Source of the DNA: Polaribacter aquimarinus
Lineage (GTDB): Bacteria; Bacteroidota; Bacteroidia; Flavobacteriales; Flavobacteriaceae
Assembly: GCF_003129485.1 (NCBI RefSeq)
Contig: NZ_QFFG01000003.1
Coordinates: 62,001-126,000 of the forward strand
Reading direction: 5' to 3'
DNA length: 64,000 bases
Below, piece after piece: positions 1-8,252 of the stretch. The stretch's first letter is position 1, and every line of letters starts with the position of its first letter. The position numbers were made by a program, and so were the translations under genes. The notes under the pieces were generated by a model, which did not search any database, was not told where the DNA came from, and saw only the letters and a list, made by a program, of their open reading frames with translations.

Positions 1-333
1 ATAATGATGTCCGTATACTTTAGCCACTTTTGCGGCATATTGTAATACTAAAGGCGTGTTTTCTGCCACGTAAGTATGATGAATGTTTTCTATATGGTCT
101 ACTAAAAAATCTAATTTCCAGCTATCGTAATTGTATGCCTTAGAAGCAGGGTTATTAATTAAAGATAATTCCTCCTCAATTTTCTCATAAGAAACATTGT
201 GCTTTTCACATGCTTTTTTTATTGAGATTCCACCGCCACAACAGAAATCTATTCCATGTTTTTTGAATACATCTGCTGTTTTTATATTATAGGTAACTAC
301 TTCTGCTATTGTGTTTTCTTCTGTGATATTCAT
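1..333 (-). CDS. ric: Iron-sulfur cluster repair di-iron protein (Ric/ScdA/YtfE), truncated by window edge
   Basis: Translation from the ATG at 333-331 gives 111 codons that run off the left edge. An N-terminal ScdA_N (DUF542) domain is visible, with the signature Cys-Cys-Gly-Gly-Gly at residues 31-35, followed by the start of the His-rich hemerythrin-like domain (HIENIHHTYV). Family knowledge: these di-iron proteins repair Fe-S clusters damaged by nitric oxide or oxidation. The ATG follows the stop of the SCO-like gene by one base, so it is the last visible gene of the nirK operon. This fits protection against NO made by NirK. The C-terminal di-iron ligands lie outside the window. Confidence 0.88.
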   Translation of the reverse strand, partial: MNITEENTIAEVVTYNIKTADVFKKHGIDFCCGGGISIKKACEKHNVSYEKIEEELSLINNPASKAYNYDSWKLDFLVDHIENIHHTYVAENTPLVLQYAAKVAKVYGHHY

Positions 334-334
334 T

Positions 335-1042
335 TTAATTATTATTAACTGTTTCTATAATTTTTGTAATTGTTTCTTTGTTATCTACACCCAAACCTTC
401 TTGTTGATGCACTAATTCTCCTAACGGATTAAATACACTTATAATATTTGAATGTGAAAAATCTAAAGGAGATATTTGCTTGTATTTTACTGCAAGTACG
501 TTTGCAAATTCTCTAACATTATCTTCTGTTCCTTGCAAAAAAGTCCATTCTTCTCCATCCATATAATTTTCTTTTGCAAATTCTTTTAGTCGTTTTGAGG
601 TATCATTTTTTGGATCTATACTAACCAAAACATAGTGTACTTTCTTTTTTAGATCTTCAGGAATTTTAGCTTCTATATTCCTCATATCTGCAGTTAATCT
701 TGGACAAGCTGCTTTACAAGTAGTATAAATCATTACCATAACCAATGTTTTCCCTTTTAAATCTTTTAAAACGATAGATTTCCCTTCTTCTGTATTCCAT
801 TTAGAAGTTAAATTGAAAATTGATTCGTCTGAAATCTCTGCACTAACTTCTTTTATAGGCTTTGAAATCGGTTTTAAATCCATCTTGCAAACAGGACAAG
901 TGACATTTTTAGAATACACTATATCCCCTTCACATTTCATTGGACATTGATATTCAACTTTACTAATTACCTTTTCAGCATTCTTTTTGCAAGAAGCTAA
1001 TATTGAGGCGATTGCCATAAAAACAAATATGTATTTCTTCAT
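335..1042 (-). CDS. SCO1/SenC-like copper chaperone lipoprotein with N-terminal heavy-metal-binding domain
   Basis: The 235-aa protein starts with a lipoprotein signal (lipobox LASC, Cys18). A short heavy-metal-binding domain follows, with Cys33, Cys37, Cys49 and Cys52 (YQCPMKC and TCPVCKM). The rest is a thioredoxin-fold SCO1/SenC domain with the copper-binding CxxxC at Cys109/Cys113 (TCKAACP) and the conserved His197 (DFSHS). SCO proteins deliver copper to cuproenzymes. Here the likely client is the NirK encoded two genes upstream (inference). It acts in the periplasm, attached to a membrane. It lies 7 bp downstream of the FGE-like gene and 1 bp before ric, in one operon. The extra metal-binding domain is not part of a minimal SCO protein. 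Confidence 0.87.
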   Translation of the reverse strand: MKKYIFVFMAIASILASCKKNAEKVISKVEYQCPMKCEGDIVYSKNVTCPVCKMDLKPISKPIKEVSAEISDESIFNLTSKWNTEEGKSIVLKDLKGKTLVMVMIYTTCKAACPRLTADMRNIEAKIPEDLKKKVHYVLVSIDPKNDTSKRLKEFAKENYMDGEEWTFLQGTEDNVREFANVLAVKYKQISPLDFSHSNIISVFNPLGELVHQQEGLGVDNKETITKIIETVNNN

Positions 1043-1049
1043 TTTAATT

Positions 1050-1817
1050 TTATTTTACTTCTTTCACACATCTAAACCCTAAATTTTTCATAGTGTATTT
1101 TGCTTTTAAACTTCCTCTAATTGCATAGCGCATAAAGGCTGCATAGTTCATTAAATCTGTGGCATTTACAGCAGCACTTCCACAAAATAAATTATTATCA
1201 GTATCTACATCTTTTCTAGATTCACCAGAAATTAATACTGAACTAAAATCAGATGTCCATTCCCAGACTAAACCATGTAAATCATAGACATTCCAATAAT
1301 TTTTAAATGTAGAACCTATGATATGATCGTAGGTTTTAGGTTTTTCATACCAACTTAAAATAAATTCATTATAACTTTTAATTTTTCTTGCGTCTGGTAC
1401 TGTTTTGTTTGCCATGGCAACATATTCCCATTCATCTACAGTTGGTAATCTTTTGCCTTCACTTTCGCAGTAACTTTTTGCTGCAAACCAAGAAATGTTT
1501 GTAATTGGTGAATTCAATTTTTGATTCTTGTTTAAAATCGTGTCAGATTTCCATGCTCTTAAGTAACTCTCATCAACAAATAATTTGATGGCATTAGATC
1601 TTTGCCATTTAGGATACTTCTTTACAAATTCTAAAAACTGTTTATTGGTTACTGGGTAAACATCAATAAGCATATCCTTTACAGCTACTCTCATAGAATC
1701 TCTACCATAAAGCGGAATATAATCTCCACCTTTAATTTTTACCATTTTAGATTGACAACTTGTATGTGTTGTGTACAAAAATAAAATACAGATTGTCAAT
1801 CTTAAAATAGTTCTCAT
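1050..1817 (-). CDS. Formylglycine-generating-enzyme-fold (SUMF1/FGE-sulfatase family) lipoprotein in the nirK operon
   Basis: The 255-aa protein has an N-terminal signal ending near the Cys of TSCQS. The FGE-sulfatase fold is seen in NISWFAAKSYCESEGKRLP, the TVDEWEYVA segment, GLVWEWTSDF and the C-terminal GFRCVKE. Classical FGE oxidises a sulfatase cysteine using a pair of active-site cysteines near the C-terminus. The corresponding stretch here (around MNYAAFMRYAIRGS) does not show that pair, so catalysis on a sulfatase is doubtful. No sulfatase is nearby. Its place between nirK (19 bp upstream) and the SCO gene (7 bp downstream) suggests a role in maturing or assisting nitrite reductase; this is inference. 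Confidence 0.75.
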   Translation of the reverse strand: MRTILRLTICILFLYTTHTSCQSKMVKIKGGDYIPLYGRDSMRVAVKDMLIDVYPVTNKQFLEFVKKYPKWQRSNAIKLFVDESYLRAWKSDTILNKNQKLNSPITNISWFAAKSYCESEGKRLPTVDEWEYVAMANKTVPDARKIKSYNEFILSWYEKPKTYDHIIGSTFKNYWNVYDLHGLVWEWTSDFSSVLISGESRKDVDTDNNLFCGSAAVNATDLMNYAAFMRYAIRGSLKAKYTMKNLGFRCVKEVK

Positions 1818-1836
1818 TGAGTTGGTTTAAAGCTTA

Positions 1837-3297
1837 TTAGTGTCCGTTTTTTACTTCTTGTACAGTACTAATTTTTACATTAGTTTTATTATTACCCCAA
1901 GAATTATAGACATACGTCATTACATCTGCAACTTCTTCGTCAGATAGTGTTTGCTTAGTCATAACACTGTTATATTTTTTACCGTTCACAGTAATTTCTC
2001 CTGTTTTTCCGTTTAAAATAATCCCTACAGCTCTTTTTACATCAGCATTTAGATAATCTGAGTTTGCTAAAGGAGGAAAAGCATTTGGAATTCCCTGACC
2101 TTCTGCTTGATGACATGCAAAACAGGTTTTCATATAGACTTGTTTACCATCTGCTATCTTTTTAGCCAAAGGTTTTTCACCTGAATGAACGACAACTTTT
2201 TTCTTGTTTTTATCTTCTGGCATTGTTTGAATGGTTCCTCCTTCCGGATTGTAAATTCCTTCTTGTTTTACACCTGAATACACTCTTTTCTTTTCTTCAC
2301 CAGTTACTTTTAACATTCCTAAAGCACCTTTATTAAAGGCTCTAAAAATGGCGTGATCTACTATTATAAAAGTACCAGGTACATCAACTTTAAAATCTAC
2401 GATTGCTGCTCCACCTGCAGGAATACTAGTAGTCTGTACATTTTTATTTATCATATCTCCACCTTCTATGTGCACATTATCAAAGATTTCACCAATAACG
2501 TGGAAAGACGAAGTTAAATTCGGCCCACCATTACCAACATATAAACGCACAGTTTCTCCAACATTTGCAGTTATGGCATTATCTCCTGTTAAAGCATCGA
2601 CACTACCATTAAAAACCACATAATCTGCATCTTCTTTAACGGCTTTGTTCATATCAAAAGGTTGTAATCCTTTTTCACCATTAGCTCCTTTGGTATAGAA
2701 ATCACCTTGCATTATATAATATTCTTTATCTACTTTAGGTAAACCTCCTTCTGGTTCAACTAAAATTAATCCATACATTCCGTTTGCAATGTGCATTCCA
2801 ACTGGAGCAGTTGCACAGTGATATACATATAAACCAGGGTTTAAGGTTTTAAAAGAAAATGTTTTTTTATGACCTGGAGCCACAAAAGAAGATGTTGCCC
2901 CACCACCAGGACCAGTTACTGCATGCAAATCTATATTGTGAGGTAATTTATTATCTGGATGATTAGAAAGTGTAAATTCTACTTCATCTCCTACTCGAGT
3001 TCTAATAAAACTTCCAGGAACAGACCCACCAAAAGTCCAATACACATATTTAACACCATCAGTCATAGTTCCTTCTTCTTCAAGAATTTCCATATTTACT
3101 ATTAATTTTTTAGCAGATCTATTACCTACTGGTGCTGGTACAAATGGAGGTGCAGTTAGTTCTGCATCCATTGTTCCTTTAATATAGATTGTTGTAGGAT
3201 CTACTGATGCTATTTCTTTTTTATCGCTTTTACTACCGCAGCTAATCAATAATATACTAGCAATAGTTAGTAAGCATACTGTTTTTATTATTTTCAT
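1837..3297 (-). CDS. nirK: Copper-containing nitrite reductase with C-terminal cytochrome c domain
   Basis: It reduces nitrite to nitric oxide in the periplasm. I start it at the ATG at 3297 (486 aa), which opens a lipoprotein signal with Cys20; an upstream in-frame ATG at 3336 would add 13 residues ahead of that signal. Two cupredoxin domains carry all expected ligands. Type 1 copper: His120, Cys161, His169, Met174. Type 2 copper: His125, His160, His315. Catalytic pair: Asp123 and His266. The last ~100 residues form a class I cytochrome c domain with CFACH at 392-396 and a downstream Met, giving a built-in electron-entry domain. It is the first gene of the nirK/FGE-like/SCO/ric operon. Confidence 0.96.
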   Translation of the reverse strand: MKIIKTVCLLTIASILLISCGSKSDKKEIASVDPTTIYIKGTMDAELTAPPFVPAPVGNRSAKKLIVNMEILEEEGTMTDGVKYVYWTFGGSVPGSFIRTRVGDEVEFTLSNHPDNKLPHNIDLHAVTGPGGGATSSFVAPGHKKTFSFKTLNPGLYVYHCATAPVGMHIANGMYGLILVEPEGGLPKVDKEYYIMQGDFYTKGANGEKGLQPFDMNKAVKEDADYVVFNGSVDALTGDNAITANVGETVRLYVGNGGPNLTSSFHVIGEIFDNVHIEGGDMINKNVQTTSIPAGGAAIVDFKVDVPGTFIIVDHAIFRAFNKGALGMLKVTGEEKKRVYSGVKQEGIYNPEGGTIQTMPEDKNKKKVVVHSGEKPLAKKIADGKQVYMKTCFACHQAEGQGIPNAFPPLANSDYLNADVKRAVGIILNGKTGEITVNGKKYNSVMTKQTLSDEEVADVMTYVYNSWGNNKTNVKISTVQEVKNGH

Positions 3298-3334
3298 TTT
3301 ATTTGTTTTTAGTTCTTTTAAAATAATAAAAGAC

Positions 3335-3372
3335 AAAACTATCTTTTATTAAAGCAAATTTATAATAGTTTT
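3335..3372. promoter_or_regulatory. Inverted repeat flanking the probable nirK -7 element
   Basis: AAAACTAT at 3335-3342 is the exact reverse complement of ATAGTTTT at 3365-3372, with a 22-bp spacer holding the TAAATTTG element (3362-3355, minus strand). A repressor binding both halves would block the promoter. The divergent Rrf2 protein is an obvious candidate, but AT-rich 8-bp arms can arise by chance. Confidence 0.3.
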
Positions 3373-3397
3373 AAAAAATAAAAGCTGATAATTATCA
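3355..3397 (-). promoter_or_regulatory. Predicted nirK promoter with FNR/NNR-box-like palindrome
   Basis: On the minus strand TAAATTTG (3362-3355) matches the Bacteroidota -7 consensus TAnnTTTG exactly, placing transcription start near 3350. There is no good -33 TTG. A perfect palindrome TGATAATTATCA lies at 3386-3397, centred about 41 bp upstream of that start. It contains the FNR/DNR-family core TGAT-N4-ATCA at the position typical of class II activators. Confidence 0.5.
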
Positions 3398-3436
3398 TAA
3401 TATTGTTATATTTAAATTACAAACTTGCAATCTTCT

Positions 3437-3877
3437 ATGTTAACGAAATCAAGTAAATACGCAATAAGAGCAGTCTTATATCTAACCAATACTGGTTCGG
3501 TATATAATAAAATGGGTGCCAAGCAAATAGCTGAAAAATTAGAGATTCCTGCACCTTTTTTAGCAAAAACGATGCAAGAATTATCAAGGAATAAAATTAT
3601 AACTTCTGTAAAAGGTCCTAATGGCGGTTTTTATCTTACTATAGGTAATAAAAAGAAAACATTATATGATATTATAGCCGCTATAGATAATATAGATAAG
3701 TTTGAAGAATGTTTTTTAGGTCAATTAGAATGCAATGAAGACAGACCCTGTGTTGTTCATCACTTATATACACCTTTTAAAAATAAACTTTTAACAAAGT
3801 TAAAAACAAAATCCATTTTAGAAATGGCAAAAGAATTTGATGCTAATAATAACATTTCAGATATTTTGAATTCTTAA
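3437..3877 (+). CDS. Rrf2-family Fe-S transcriptional regulator (NsrR/IscR-like)
   Basis: Translated from the ATG at 3437 (146 aa), which gives the usual Rrf2 opening MLTKSSKYAIRAVLYL; a TTG at 3425 would add four residues. An N-terminal winged helix (QIAEKLEIPAPFLAKTMQEL, then a GPNGGF wing) is followed by three cysteines, Cys92, Cys99 and Cys105, in a CX6CX5C arrangement. This resembles the cluster-ligating cysteines of NsrR and IscR. It is divergent from nirK across 139 bp, so control of nirK and of itself by NO or cluster status is likely (inference). The next gene starts two bases after its stop. Confidence 0.9.
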   Translation: MLTKSSKYAIRAVLYLTNTGSVYNKMGAKQIAEKLEIPAPFLAKTMQELSRNKIITSVKGPNGGFYLTIGNKKKTLYDIIAAIDNIDKFEECFLGQLECNEDRPCVVHHLYTPFKNKLLTKLKTKSILEMAKEFDANNNISDILNS

Positions 3878-3879
3878 GC

Positions 3880-5103
3880 ATGATGTCTGCAAAAAAACAG
3901 ATGCTCATTGCATTATTTTATTTATTATTAGCTTCATCTTTAGGAATACTTCTTCGTCTTTTTCCTGTTACAAATGTTGACGCAAATTATAAATATGTAC
4001 TTCATACTCATTCACATATTGCTTTATTGGGTTGGGTATATGTGAGTTTAACATCATTAATTTATTATTTATTCATAAAAAAAACTGCACAAAAGAAATT
4101 TAGAAATATTTTTTATGCAACACACATTACCATTGTAGGAATGCTTTTTAGTTTTCCTGTTACTGGGTATGCTTTATTCTCTATACTTTTCTCTACTCTT
4201 TTTTTAATTTGTTCTTATTGGTTTTATTTCCTGTTTAAGAAATATCATCATTTAGAGAAAAAATCTTATATATATAAGTTTATAAATACTTCCCTAATTT
4301 TTATGACCGTTTCTAGTCTTGGACCTTGGGCATTAGGAATAATAATGAACACTTTAGGAAATACCTCACCCTACTACAAAAACGCAATTTATTTTTACTT
4401 ACACTTTCAATATAACGGATGGTTTATTTTTTGTCTTTTAGGAATATTTATTTTTATTTTAGAAAAACATAAAATACATATTCACAATGAATTTATTTCT
4501 CCTTTTTACAAGTATATGGTTATTAGCGGTGTATTAACCTTGTTTTTATCTTTTTTGTGGATGAAACCAAATAAATTCTTATACTTCTTATCTGGGTTAG
4601 GAGTTTTATACCAATTATTTGCATTAGGAAAACTACAGCTTATCTTTAATAGTTATAAGATATTTATCATCAAGAAATTCACTCCTTCTGTATTCAAATT
4701 ATTAAAGTTTATTTACTTTCTTTTTATACTTAAAATCGTTTTACAGACATTAACTATTTTTCCTTTTTTTGCTGAATTAGTATCCTATTTTACAGATTTT
4801 GTAATTGGTTACTTGCATCTCACTTTTTTAGGAATTGTAAGTTTAGCTTTATTTGTTTTCTTTAATGAATTTGGTTTAATTAAATTGTCAAAACTTGGGG
4901 TAAAAATTTACCTATTGGGCTTTATACTATCTGAAGTATTAATTTTTTATAAAGGAATTTGCAACTGGTTTCAATTGTCATTAATAAAACATTATTTCTT
5001 TATTTTAGTAATTGTTAGTTCATTAATGTTTTTTGGGGTTTCGACTATAATTATTCAGGGTTTAAGGCATTATTTAAAAAGAAAATTAGAAATTATTATT
5101 TAA
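3880..5103 (+). CDS. Polytopic membrane protein with conserved His motifs, NO/nitrite-locus associated
   Basis: This 407-aa protein has roughly ten to twelve hydrophobic segments and no soluble domain. Three helices carry histidines next to glycine or aromatic residues: YVLHTHSHIALLGW near residue 45, YLHFQYNGWFIF near 170 and GYLHLTFLGIVS near 310. This pattern recalls heme-binding helices of the heme-copper oxidase/NorB and NnrS-like groups, but I cannot assign it to either. Its ATG is two bases after the Rrf2 gene, so the two are co-transcribed opposite nirK. A role in NO sensing or handling is plausible from context only. Confidence 0.6.
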   Translation: MMSAKKQMLIALFYLLLASSLGILLRLFPVTNVDANYKYVLHTHSHIALLGWVYVSLTSLIYYLFIKKTAQKKFRNIFYATHITIVGMLFSFPVTGYALFSILFSTLFLICSYWFYFLFKKYHHLEKKSYIYKFINTSLIFMTVSSLGPWALGIIMNTLGNTSPYYKNAIYFYLHFQYNGWFIFCLLGIFIFILEKHKIHIHNEFISPFYKYMVISGVLTLFLSFLWMKPNKFLYFLSGLGVLYQLFALGKLQLIFNSYKIFIIKKFTPSVFKLLKFIYFLFILKIVLQTLTIFPFFAELVSYFTDFVIGYLHLTFLGIVSLALFVFFNEFGLIKLSKLGVKIYLLGFILSEVLIFYKGICNWFQLSLIKHYFFILVIVSSLMFFGVSTIIIQGLRHYLKRKLEIII

Positions 5104-5224
5104 ACTAAGGGTAAAAAAAATATTACCCCCAAAAAAAAGTATAAAACACAAATTATTTTCTTTATAGAATAATAGTTAAATTATAATTTCACTTTTCTTT
5201 AATAGCTAGCGATAGACTTTTCAT

Positions 5225-5232
5225 TATTTTTG
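5225..5232 (+). promoter_or_regulatory. Predicted -7 element upstream of the OstA-like gene
   Basis: TATTTTTG matches TAnnTTTG and lies 20 bp before the TTG start. I see no convincing -33 TTG. The rest of the 148-bp gap holds AT-rich sequence only. Confidence 0.3.
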
Positions 5233-5251
5233 CTAAAATCAAAACCTTATT

Positions 5252-6856
5252 TTGAAAAAAATATTTTTATTTATTGTCTTGTTACAAACATCTTTTATTT
5301 TTTCGCAAAACAAAAAGATAATTTATGAAGCTGAAATTCAAGAAGCAGATGAAAAAAAATATCCTGGGGCTACTTTACTAATTGGTAAAGTTAAAATGAC
5401 TCATGAAGGAGCTGTCTTAACTTGTAAACAAGCATTATATTATAAAGAAAGAAATTTTTTTAGAGCAATTGGAAACGTAATTGTAAAACAAGGAGATACG
5501 ATTACACAAACTAGTGACTATGCAGATTATGATGCAAATTCTAAGCAAGCATTATCTTGGGGAAATGTAGTTCTAAAAGACCCTACAATGACTCTAACTA
5601 CTGATACCTTAAATTTTGATAGGTTAAATCAAAAGTTATATTACAAATCGTATGCAACCATTAAAGATGACACAAATACTTTAAATAGTAAAAACGGAAA
5701 CTATTATTTAGAAAATAAAAAATTTACTGCTACTACAAAAGTTATTGTTATAAATCCTGAGAATAAAATAAATTCTAACCATTTAGATTACTATACTAAT
5801 AGTGGTTTAGCTTATCTCTATGGACCGTCAACAATAACAAATACACAAAATCAGAATAAAATTTATTGTGAAAGAGGTTTTTATAATACAAAAACAGATA
5901 TTTCTCACTTTGTAAAAAATGCAAAACTGTATTTAAAAGAAAGAACTGTAGAAGGTGATAGTTTGTATTATGACAAAAAAAATGGATTTGCATCTGCAAC
6001 AAATAATATTCAAGTAATAGATACAGTTCAAAATCTTGTTACTAGAGGTAATTATGCTGAAATTTTTGAATTTAAAGACTCACTTTTTGTTGTAAAAAGA
6101 GCTTTAGCAATATCTATTGTAGATAAAGACTCCATGTTTGTTCACGGTGACACTTTATTAATTACCGGAAAACCAGAAAAAAGAATACTTAGAACATTTC
6201 ATAATGTAAAAATCTTTAAGTCGGATTTACAAGGAAAGTGCGATTCAATTCATACCAATCAAGAAACTGGATTAACTCGAATGTTTAAAAACCCTGTTTT
6301 ATGGTCGGAAAAAAATCAAATTACCGGAGACACAATTCATCTTTTATCTAATGTCGAAACCGAAAAATTAGATTCGTTAAAAGTTTTAAATAATGCTTTT
6401 ATTGTTTCTAAAGATTCTATATCAGAAAAAGATTTTAACCAAATAAAAGGCAGAAATATGTTTGGTAAATTCGAAAAAAACAAACTTCGAACCCTACTAG
6501 TTAAAGGAAATGCTGAATCTATTTATTATAATAGAAACGAAGAAACCAATGAACTTGAAACCATTACTAAAGAAATTTCTAGTAACATAGAGTTTATTTT
6601 AAATAATGGTGAAATTGAAACTATTAAATATTTAAAAAAATCAGATGGAAAAACTTATCCTCCATCTATGTTTCCTGAAAACGATCGAAAACTTAATGGT
6701 TTTATTTGGAGAGAAGATGAACAACCCAAAACAAAAGAAGATATCTTTATAAACGATTCTAACCAAAAGAAAGATAATACTCCTAAAAATTACTTGAAAA
6801 AATCTCCCATCATTATTGATGAAAAAAAGAAAAATCTGCCTTTAAAAAAAGAATAA
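5252..6856 (+). CDS. OstA/LptA-like periplasmic protein
   Basis: This 534-aa protein starts at a TTG that opens a clear signal peptide ending at FSQ. The body is a long series of short beta repeats of the OstA/LptA jellyroll type, such as KVKMTHEGAVLTCKQALYY, GNVIVKQGDTI and WGNVVLKDP. The C-terminal ~60 residues are charged and probably disordered. LptA-type proteins form a periplasmic bridge for lipopolysaccharide transport. At more than twice the length of E. coli LptA, this is the extended Bacteroidota form. Its TAA stop is directly followed by the ATG of the aminotransferase gene, so the two are translationally linked. Confidence 0.8.
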   Translation: MKKIFLFIVLLQTSFIFSQNKKIIYEAEIQEADEKKYPGATLLIGKVKMTHEGAVLTCKQALYYKERNFFRAIGNVIVKQGDTITQTSDYADYDANSKQALSWGNVVLKDPTMTLTTDTLNFDRLNQKLYYKSYATIKDDTNTLNSKNGNYYLENKKFTATTKVIVINPENKINSNHLDYYTNSGLAYLYGPSTITNTQNQNKIYCERGFYNTKTDISHFVKNAKLYLKERTVEGDSLYYDKKNGFASATNNIQVIDTVQNLVTRGNYAEIFEFKDSLFVVKRALAISIVDKDSMFVHGDTLLITGKPEKRILRTFHNVKIFKSDLQGKCDSIHTNQETGLTRMFKNPVLWSEKNQITGDTIHLLSNVETEKLDSLKVLNNAFIVSKDSISEKDFNQIKGRNMFGKFEKNKLRTLLVKGNAESIYYNRNEETNELETITKEISSNIEFILNNGEIETIKYLKKSDGKTYPPSMFPENDRKLNGFIWREDEQPKTKEDIFINDSNQKKDNTPKNYLKKSPIIIDEKKKNLPLKKE

Positions 6857-8041
6857 ATGAAATCAGATTTTTTTAAATATCAAGCTCAGACTTCTCCACA
6901 CCCACTTGCCTTAGAAATTTCTCATGCTAATGGAAGTTATATTTACGATTCTTCTGGAAAAGAATATCTAGATTTTGTAGCTGGTGTTTCAGCAAATAGT
7001 CTAGGACACAATCATCCTAAAGTTACTAATGCTATTAAAAACCAACTTGAAAAATACAGTCATGTAATGGTTTATGGTGAGTTTATTCAGCAATCTCAAG
7101 TTGATTTATGTAAGTTATTGGTACAAAAATCACCAAAAAGCTTAAATTCTGTTTATATCACAAATTCTGGGACTGAAGCTACTGAGGGAGCTTTAAAATT
7201 AGCAAAAAGAGTTACCAACCGTTTTGAAGTTATTGCTGCTAAAAATTCGTATCATGGAAATACAATGGGGTCCATGAGTGTTTCTGGTGTTGAAAAACAA
7301 AATGCCGCCTTTAGACCTTTAATTCCTGGCACAAAGTTTATTGGTTTTAATAATGAAGATGATTTAAAAAAAATTACACACAGAACAGCTGCAGTAATAT
7401 TAGAAACAATTCAAGGTGGTGCTGGCTTTATAGAACCTAAAAATGATTATTTGTTAAAAGTAAAAAAACAATGCAATGATGTTGGAGCATTATTGATATT
7501 AGATGAAATCCAAACAGGAATTGGCAGAACAGGATTTTTTTGGGGTTTTGAGAACTATAATGTTACACCAGATATTATTATTACAGGTAAAGGTTTAGGT
7601 GGAGGAATGCCTATTGGTGCCTTTATTGCTTCATTTAACATGATGAATTTACTAAAAAATAATCCTAAGCTAGGTCACATTTCTACTTTCGCTGGTCATC
7701 CTGTAATGGCTGCAGCTGGTCTAGCAACTATAAGAGAAATAAGTTCTAAAAATTTAATATCTGAAAGTTTAAGAAAAGAAAAAATTATCAGAAAAAATTT
7801 ACAACACAAAGCCATTAAAGAAATTAGAGGTAAAGGTTTAATGTTATCTGCTATTGTTGAAACTCCCGAATTGGCTGCTAAAATTATTCATAAGTGTTTA
7901 GAAAATGGTTTAATTCTTTTCTTTTTACTATTTGAAAATAGAGCTATTAGAATTACACCTCCACTAACAATTTCTGATACGGAACTTAAAAAAGGGTGCG
8001 CTATTATAAAGCAAGCTATTGACACCATAAAAAACTCTTAA
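6857..8041 (+). CDS. Class III pyridoxal-phosphate aminotransferase
   Basis: This 394-aa protein is full length for class III (acetylornithine/ornithine-type) aminotransferases. Visible signatures are the cofactor-binding NSGTEATEGALKLAKR, the LDEIQTGIGRTG segment with the conserved Asp, and the Schiff-base lysine in ITGKGLGGGMPIGAF. Close relatives transfer amino groups from ornithine, acetylornithine, 4-aminobutyrate or similar omega-amino compounds; substrate cannot be fixed from sequence. No arginine genes are nearby, so I give no symbol. It is coupled to the OstA-like gene with no intervening base. Confidence 0.88.
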   Translation: MKSDFFKYQAQTSPHPLALEISHANGSYIYDSSGKEYLDFVAGVSANSLGHNHPKVTNAIKNQLEKYSHVMVYGEFIQQSQVDLCKLLVQKSPKSLNSVYITNSGTEATEGALKLAKRVTNRFEVIAAKNSYHGNTMGSMSVSGVEKQNAAFRPLIPGTKFIGFNNEDDLKKITHRTAAVILETIQGGAGFIEPKNDYLLKVKKQCNDVGALLILDEIQTGIGRTGFFWGFENYNVTPDIIITGKGLGGGMPIGAFIASFNMMNLLKNNPKLGHISTFAGHPVMAAAGLATIREISSKNLISESLRKEKIIRKNLQHKAIKEIRGKGLMLSAIVETPELAAKIIHKCLENGLILFFLLFENRAIRITPPLTISDTELKKGCAIIKQAIDTIKNS

Positions 8042-8252
8042 TTTTAAGAAGCTATATTGTACCTTTTTAGTATAATTTCACAGAACTTTACCCCATATAC
8101 ATAATTATATATAATAAAATTAACAAATCATTATTATATTCTTAATTTCAGTTAAATAACGTTAAGATTATATTAAAGGTGATGTTTTAGTGAAACCTTT
8201 TTTAAAAATGGTCGTCTTTCAGATATAAATGCAACCTAAAACAATTAATATC

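Noticed and set aside
5109..5150. GGGTAA...TTACCC hairpin after the membrane protein gene at 3880
   Set aside because: The stem is only 6 bp and is followed by CCAAAA rather than T on the plus strand, so I do not call it a terminator.
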